Positions 5,801 to 9,418 of a stretch of 9,418 bases of DNA are shown piece by piece. The number at the start of each line of letters is the position of its first letter. Position 1 is the first letter of the stretch. The stretch lies in the NCBI GenBank assembly GCA_017547975.1, contig JAFYNU010000161.1, positions 1-9,418 of the forward strand, written 5' to 3'. A model generated the notes under the pieces. It was not told the DNA's origin. It ran no database searches and saw only the letters and a list, made by a program, of their open reading frames with translations. Origin of the DNA: Clostridia bacterium (GTDB lineage Bacteria > Bacillota > Clostridia > Oscillospirales > QAMX01). The translations under genes were made by a program, and so were the position numbers.

Positions 5801-6862
5801 ATGGCAGATAAAGTATTGGTAAAGGGCAACGAAGCCCTGGGCGAAGCCGCCATCAAGGCCGGTTGCCGCTTCTTCTTTGGCTATCCCATCACCCCGCAGA
5901 CCGAGCTTTCGGAATACCTGGCAAAGCGCTTCCCCAAGGTGGGCGGCACCTTCCTGCAGGCCGAAAGCGAAGTGGCGGCCATCAACATGGTTCTCGGCGC
6001 CGCCAGCGCCGGTGCCCGGGTTATGACCTCCTCCTCCAGCCCCGGGATCTCCCTCAAGAGCGAAGGAATCTCCTACATCGCCGGCAGCGACCTGCCTGCT
6101 GTTATCGTCAACATCCAGCGCGGCGGCCCCGGTCTCGGCGGCATTCAGCCCTCCCAGGCCGACTACTTCCAGGCCACCAAGGGCGGCGGACACGGCGACT
6201 ACCGCCTGATCGTCCTGGCCCCCAACTCGGTGCAGGAAATCGTCAGCCTGACCTTCGACGCCTTTGACCTGGCGGATCTTTACCGGATGCCGGTTATGAT
6301 CCTGGGGGATGGTATGCTGGGCCAGATGATGGAACCGGTGGAATTCCCCGAACACAGCGACCGTGTCCTGCCCGAAAAGACCTGGGCCACCGACACCACC
6401 CAGGGCAAGCGCAAGAAGAATATCGTCAACTCTCTCTACATCAAACCTGACGTGCTGGAAAAGATCGTTCTGGACCGCTACGCCCGCTATGCCGAAGTGG
6501 AAGCCAAGGAAGCCCGTGCCGAAACCTACCTCACCGACGACGCCGATATCATCATCACCGCCTACGGTGCTACCAGCCGTATTTCCCGCAATGCCGTAGA
6601 TGCTCTGCGCGCCAGCGGTATCAAGGCCGGTCTCCTGCGTCCCATCACCCTGTGGCCCTTCCCCAAGGCAGAGTACCAGCGTCTTGCCAAAACCGCCAAG
6701 GCTTTCCTGACGGTGGAAATGAGCATGGGTCAGATGATCGAAGACGTGAAGTTGTCCATCGACTGCAGCCGTCCTGTCCATTTCTGCGGCAGAACCGGCG
6801 GTATGATCCCCACTCCCGGCGAAATCGAAGCCAAAGCCCGCGAAATCGCGGCCTCGTTATAA
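5801..6862 (+). CDS. vorB: 2-oxoacid:ferredoxin oxidoreductase alpha subunit (VorB/KorA type)
   Basis: A 353-residue alpha subunit of a thiamine-dependent enzyme that oxidatively decarboxylates a 2-oxoacid with CoA, producing acyl-CoA, CO2 and reduced ferredoxin. Visible landmarks are GYPITPQTE (27-35), QAESEVAAINM (53-63) with the glutamate that activates the thiamine ring in this family, the loop TSSSSPGISL (76-85), and GGPGLGG at 108-114. The length fits the pyrimidine-binding domain plus the second domain, as in separate-subunit enzymes rather than one-piece pyruvate:ferredoxin oxidoreductase. The close likeness to proteins named VorB (3-methyl-2-oxobutanoate dehydrogenase subunit) is from memory. 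2-oxoglutarate or another oxoacid is also possible. GGGAGG (5786-5791) directly follows the upstream stop codon and sits nine bases before this start. Confidence 0.93.
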   Translation: MADKVLVKGNEALGEAAIKAGCRFFFGYPITPQTELSEYLAKRFPKVGGTFLQAESEVAAINMVLGAASAGARVMTSSSSPGISLKSEGISYIAGSDLPAVIVNIQRGGPGLGGIQPSQADYFQATKGGGHGDYRLIVLAPNSVQEIVSLTFDAFDLADLYRMPVMILGDGMLGQMMEPVEFPEHSDRVLPEKTWATDTTQGKRKKNIVNSLYIKPDVLEKIVLDRYARYAEVEAKEARAETYLTDDADIIITAYGATSRISRNAVDALRASGIKAGLLRPITLWPFPKAEYQRLAKTAKAFLTVEMSMGQMIEDVKLSIDCSRPVHFCGRTGGMIPTPGEIEAKAREIAASL

Positions 6863-6878
6863 GAAAGGATGTGCATGA

Positions 6879-7625
6879 ATGAAAACTGTATTTGAACATC
6901 CGAAGGCACTTTCCGATGTCCTGATGCACTATTGCCCGGGCTGTACCCACGGCATCGCCCACCGCCTGGTGGCCGAGGTTCTGGATGAACTGGGTGTTTG
7001 CGGCAATACCGTTGGCGTTGCTCCGGTTGGCTGCGCCGTGTTTGCCTATAATTATTTTGAGTGTGACATGATCGAAGCCGCCCACGGCCGCGCTCCTGCG
7101 GTTGCCACCGGCGTCAAGCGTGTCCTCCCGAACTCTGTGGTATTCACCTACCAGGGCGACGGTGACCTGGCCGCCATCGGTACCGCCGAAACGGTTCACG
7201 CCGCCACCCGCGGGGAAAACATCACCGTCATCTTCATCAACAACACCAACTACGGCATGACCGGCGGCCAGATGGCCCCCACCACCTTGCCGGGTCAGGT
7301 GACCACCACCACTCCCTACGGCCGCGACGTCAAGGCCAACGGCCATCCCATCCGGGTTTGCGAAATGCTTGCCACCCTGTCGGGTACCGCCTACGCCGAA
7401 CGGGTTGCCCTGAACAACGTGAAGAACGTAATGGCCGCCAAGCGCGCCATCAAGAAGGCCTTTGAGTACCAGATCGCCGGCAAGGGCTTCTCCATCGTGG
7501 AACTGCTTTCCACCTGCCCCACCAACTGGGGTCTGGCTCCCACCGACGCCATGAAGTGGCTGGAAGAAAATATGCTCCCCTACTATCCCCTGGGGGTTTA
7601 CAAGGATATCGGAGGTGACAAATAA
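6879..7625 (+). CDS. 2-oxoacid:ferredoxin oxidoreductase beta subunit (thiamine pyrophosphate-binding)
   Basis: A 248-residue catalytic subunit (VorA/KorB type) that binds thiamine pyrophosphate and one [4Fe-4S] cluster. The pyrophosphate/magnesium motif starts at GDGD (93-96) and ends at NN (121-122), the expected spacing. Four cysteines sit at the cluster-ligand positions known for this family: C19 and C22 in the opening CPGCTHG, C52 in PVGCAVF, and C213 in STCPTNWG. AAAGGA (6864-6869) lies nine bases before the start. The stop codon shares its last base with the start codon of the gamma gene, and a very strong ribosome site for gamma is embedded in the last codons, so beta and gamma translation are coupled. 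The length is normal and nothing is missing. Confidence 0.94.
   Translation: MKTVFEHPKALSDVLMHYCPGCTHGIAHRLVAEVLDELGVCGNTVGVAPVGCAVFAYNYFECDMIEAAHGRAPAVATGVKRVLPNSVVFTYQGDGDLAAIGTAETVHAATRGENITVIFINNTNYGMTGGQMAPTTLPGQVTTTTPYGRDVKANGHPIRVCEMLATLSGTAYAERVALNNVKNVMAAKRAIKKAFEYQIAGKGFSIVELLSTCPTNWGLAPTDAMKWLEENMLPYYPLGVYKDIGGDK
7611..7618 (+). promoter_or_regulatory. Strong ribosome site embedded in the end of the beta-subunit gene
   Basis: GGAGGTGA is a near-perfect anti-16S match six bases before the gamma-subunit ATG. It lies inside the beta gene and encodes part of its GGDK terminus. Together with the one-base stop/start overlap at 7625 this fixes the gamma start and indicates coupled synthesis of the two subunits. 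Confidence 0.85.
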
Positions 7626-8158
7626 TGGCAGGTAAAATGCTTCTCGCCGGTTTCGGCGGTCAGGGTATCCTCTTTGCCGGTAAAATGTTCACCTACGCCG
7701 GCATGCTGGAGGGCAAAAACGTCACCAACATCCCCGAATACGGTCCCGAAATGCGGGGCGGTACCTGTAACTGCTCGGTCATCATCGACGAAAACCCCAT
7801 CGGTTCTCCCCTGGTTCTGGAACCGGATATTCTCATCGCCATGAACCTGCCCTCCCTGGCCCGGTTTGAAAATGCCGTGGCCCCGGGCGGCAAGATCTTC
7901 ATTGATAACACCCTCATCGACCGGGAAACCACCCGGGAGGATGTGGATGCTTATTACATTCCCGCAACTCGCCTGGCAGCCGAAGCAGGCATCCCCAAAC
8001 TGGCCAATGTGATCCTTGTTGGCAAGGTCATCCGGGAAAGCGGCATCTGCTCCATGGAAATCATGGATAAGGTGCTGGAAAAGGTGGTTCCCCCCTCCCG
8101 TCAGGCCCTGATTGCCCCCAATAAGAAAGCCCTGGAAATTGGCTATAATTTTGAATAA
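7625..8158 (+). CDS. 2-oxoacid:ferredoxin oxidoreductase gamma subunit
   Basis: A 177-residue gamma subunit (KorC/VorC type), the domain that contributes to CoA handling and holds the heterotetramer together. It shows the family glycine loop GFGGQG at 9-14 and the conserved YGPEMRGG at 39-46, followed by TCNCSV. The length is the usual one for a free-standing gamma subunit. It begins on the last base of the beta gene stop codon. The gene ends 33 bases before the SPFH gene with no terminator hairpin between, so transcription most likely continues. A TATAAT in the last codons (8144-8149) has no convincing -35 box. Confidence 0.94.
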   Translation: MAGKMLLAGFGGQGILFAGKMFTYAGMLEGKNVTNIPEYGPEMRGGTCNCSVIIDENPIGSPLVLEPDILIAMNLPSLARFENAVAPGGKIFIDNTLIDRETTREDVDAYYIPATRLAAEAGIPKLANVILVGKVIRESGICSMEIMDKVLEKVVPPSRQALIAPNKKALEIGYNFE

Positions 8159-8191
8159 TTTCACCCTTTTCGGCAAAGAAAGGAATCGTAA

Positions 8192-9175
8192 ATGACCTGG
8201 ATTTATGCAGCTGTTGTTCTGTCCGTTGTGGTTTTCATTGCGGCGGGCTTCAAAAGCGACAAGAGCGAGTACCGGGACGCCTCCGGTAGCTTCCACAAGA
8301 ATAACAACCTCGCCTGGAAAATGAACAAGAAGATGTGGCTTGCCATTCTGCCCCTGTTCATCACGGTGGGCGGGTGTATCACCAGCATTCCCGCCGGTCA
8401 CACCGGTGTTATCGTCACCTTCGGTAAGGTGGAGGATAAGGTGCTGAGCGAGGGTATCCACGCCATTCTGCCCTACCAGGAAGTGGTTCTCTTCGACAAC
8501 CGGGTACAGAAATCCTCCTTTGACGTATCCGCCTTCTCTTCTGATATTCAGCAGACCAACGTAAAGGGCTCCATCAACTACACGGTTGACAAGAGCCAGT
8601 CCCAGAGTCTTTATCAGAACGTGGGCGTGTCCTACTACGACACCGTTATCTATCCCCGGCTTCTGGAAAACATCAAGCTGGTGTTCTCCAAGTACACCGC
8701 CGAGGGGCTCATTGGCAACCGTACCGTGCTGGCGGACGAAGCCTGCGATCTGATCAAGGGTGAGCTTGCCGCTTTCCACATTGACGTGGTCAGCATCAGC
8801 ATTGAAGATATCGACTTCACCGATACCTTCACCGATGCGGTGGAAGCCAAGCAGGTGGCCCAGCAGAATAAGCTCACCACCGAAACCCAGCAAGAAGCCG
8901 AGGTTATCGTAGCCAAGGCCGAGGCCGAAAAGAAGGTCATCGCCGCCGAGGCCGATGCCGAACAGGCCAAGATCGCCGCCGACGCCGAAGCCTACGCCAC
9001 CCGCGTCAAGGCCGAAGCCGAAGCCGAGGCCAACCGCAAGCTGGCCGAATCCATCACCCAGGATCTGATCAACTATCAGCAGATCACCAACTGGGATGGC
9101 AAACTGCCCACCGTTACCGGGGGCGACTCGGTCTTTCCCATGATCGACGTCACCGAACAGGGCGCAACCGAATAA
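8192..9175 (+). CDS. SPFH/prohibitin-like membrane protein at the end of the oxidoreductase operon
   Basis: A 327-residue member of the stomatin/prohibitin/flotillin (SPFH) superfamily, which forms large membrane-bound rings or scaffolds and often modulates proteases or membrane complexes. One hydrophobic helix spans about 4-20 and a second about 48-64, the latter leading directly into the SPFH domain (IPAGHTGVIVTFGKV at 66-80, continuing to about 215). Residues 215-290 are rich in Ala, Glu and Lys with heptad-like periodicity and predict a long coiled coil for oligomerisation. The end WDGKLPTVTGG (301-311) is typical of prohibitin-family proteins. The two N-terminal hydrophobic segments are more than the single anchor usual for the family. 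AAGGA (8180-8184) lies seven bases before the start. It is the last gene before the terminator at 9182, so it is probably cotranscribed with the oxidoreductase genes, although a separate promoter cannot be excluded. Confidence 0.88.
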   Translation: MTWIYAAVVLSVVVFIAAGFKSDKSEYRDASGSFHKNNNLAWKMNKKMWLAILPLFITVGGCITSIPAGHTGVIVTFGKVEDKVLSEGIHAILPYQEVVLFDNRVQKSSFDVSAFSSDIQQTNVKGSINYTVDKSQSQSLYQNVGVSYYDTVIYPRLLENIKLVFSKYTAEGLIGNRTVLADEACDLIKGELAAFHIDVVSISIEDIDFTDTFTDAVEAKQVAQQNKLTTETQQEAEVIVAKAEAEKKVIAAEADAEQAKIAADAEAYATRVKAEAEAEANRKLAESITQDLINYQQITNWDGKLPTVTGGDSVFPMIDVTEQGATE

Positions 9176-9181
9176 AGCGAT

Positions 9182-9217
9182 AAAAAAGATCCGGAACGCA
9201 GTTTCCGGATCTTTTTT
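9182..9217. terminator. Bidirectional terminator between convergent genes
   Basis: A perfect inverted repeat has its left arm at 9182-9196 (AAAAAAGATCCGGAA) and its right arm at 9203-9217, with a 6-base loop. It has T runs on both strands. It ends the six-gene plus-strand unit and, read on the other strand, the minus-strand gene whose stop codon is at 9262-9260. Confidence 0.93.
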
Positions 9218-9259
9218 GTTGGAAATATACGAAGGGTAAAAAATATACAAAAAGTATAA

Positions 9260-9418
9260 TTATTCCTCGAAGAGGAAACGGAGGGTTTCAGAAAGCTCTT
9301 TGGTCCATTTCCAACGGGGTGCCTCCCCATGAAGAATATGCCGGGCCAACTCGCCGGAGCCAAACCAGGTGGTCATCAAAAGGCCCTCAATGTGGCCGCC
9401 GTCGTGTTCCATGGCGTA
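9260..9418 (-). CDS. C-terminal end of an unrecognised protein (runs off the right edge)
   Basis: The last 52 codons and the stop codon of a minus-strand gene. The readable end contains EHDGGHIEGLLMTTWFGSGELARHILHG-type sequence (written here as two overlapping cues: EHDGGHIEGLLM and FGSGELARHILHG) and finishes in an acidic, aromatic RFLFEE tail. I do not recognise the family from this fragment. It is treated as real because the frame is open to the window edge, ends just before a well-placed terminator, and the minus-strand codons follow the local C-ending preference. An open frame on the same strand in another phase (9363-9076) overlaps the SPFH gene and is not credible. Confidence 0.6.
   Translation of the reverse strand, partial: YAMEHDGGHIEGLLMTTWFGSGELARHILHGEAPRWKWTKELSETLRFLFEE

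Noticed and set aside
5489..6781. Minus-strand open frame of 430 codons opposite the alpha subunit
   Set aside because: Same antisense artefact. The plus-strand frame carries complete ferredoxin and VorB motifs.
8144..8149. TATAAT at the end of the gamma gene as a promoter for the SPFH gene
   Set aside because: No acceptable -35 box at 15-19 bases and no extended -10. The hexamer is explained by codons for Tyr-Asn, so it is only a weak possibility.
7598..9250. Very long minus-strand open frame (550 codons) opposite the gamma and SPFH genes
   Set aside because: It is a mirror of the strong GAA/GCC/GTC codon preference of the plus-strand genes. The product is Gly/His/Asp-rich without domain motifs, and it crosses two well-supported genes and the terminator.

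Overview
The window reads as a chromosomal segment from an anaerobic Firmicute, most likely a gut clostridium of the Oscillospiraceae/Ruminococcaceae kind. This is inferred from four things: AAGGA/GGAGG ribosome sites, sigma-A-type promoters with 17-base spacers, a moderately GC-rich genome with C-ending codons, and a ferredoxin-dependent 2-oxoacid oxidoreductase beside a biotin-dependent carboxyltransferase. No phage, insertion sequence, CRISPR array, tRNA or rRNA was seen. The window is mostly metabolic housekeeping with a few uncharacterised companions.

Left arm (1-1411, minus strand): the N-terminal 67 codons of a D-alanine--D-alanine ligase run off the left edge. Upstream of it lies a 313-residue predicted beta-propeller protein resembling family 43-type glycoside hydrolases. 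Each has its own promoter, and an intrinsic terminator separates them. From about 1455 to 1625 there is a non-coding, palindrome-rich element with a pyrimidine-rich tail that looks like a dispersed intergenic repeat.

Middle (1669-4642, plus strand): a stand-alone PAP2 membrane phosphatase with its own promoter is followed by a two-gene unit. That unit encodes a carboxyltransferase of the oxaloacetate decarboxylase alpha / transcarboxylase 5S family and a separate biotin carrier protein with an Ala/Pro linker. It ends in a strong terminator. No biotin carboxylase, beta subunit or 12S partner is encoded here, so the enzyme must be completed from elsewhere.

Right arm (4819-9217, plus strand): a tightly packed six-gene unit with an extended -10 promoter in front and a strong terminator at the end. 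The order is an uncharacterised MinD/ParA-like P-loop ATPase, a two-cluster ferredoxin (delta), the alpha, beta and gamma subunits of a 2-oxoacid:ferredoxin oxidoreductase (VorB/Kor type), and an SPFH/prohibitin-like membrane protein. The four oxidoreductase genes would decarboxylate a 2-oxoacid to the acyl-CoA and reduce ferredoxin. The flanking ATPase and SPFH protein are the least explained parts of the window and the best candidates for new biology: assembly, localisation or regulation of the complex. The C-terminal 52 codons of an unrecognised minus-strand gene close the window and share the final terminator.
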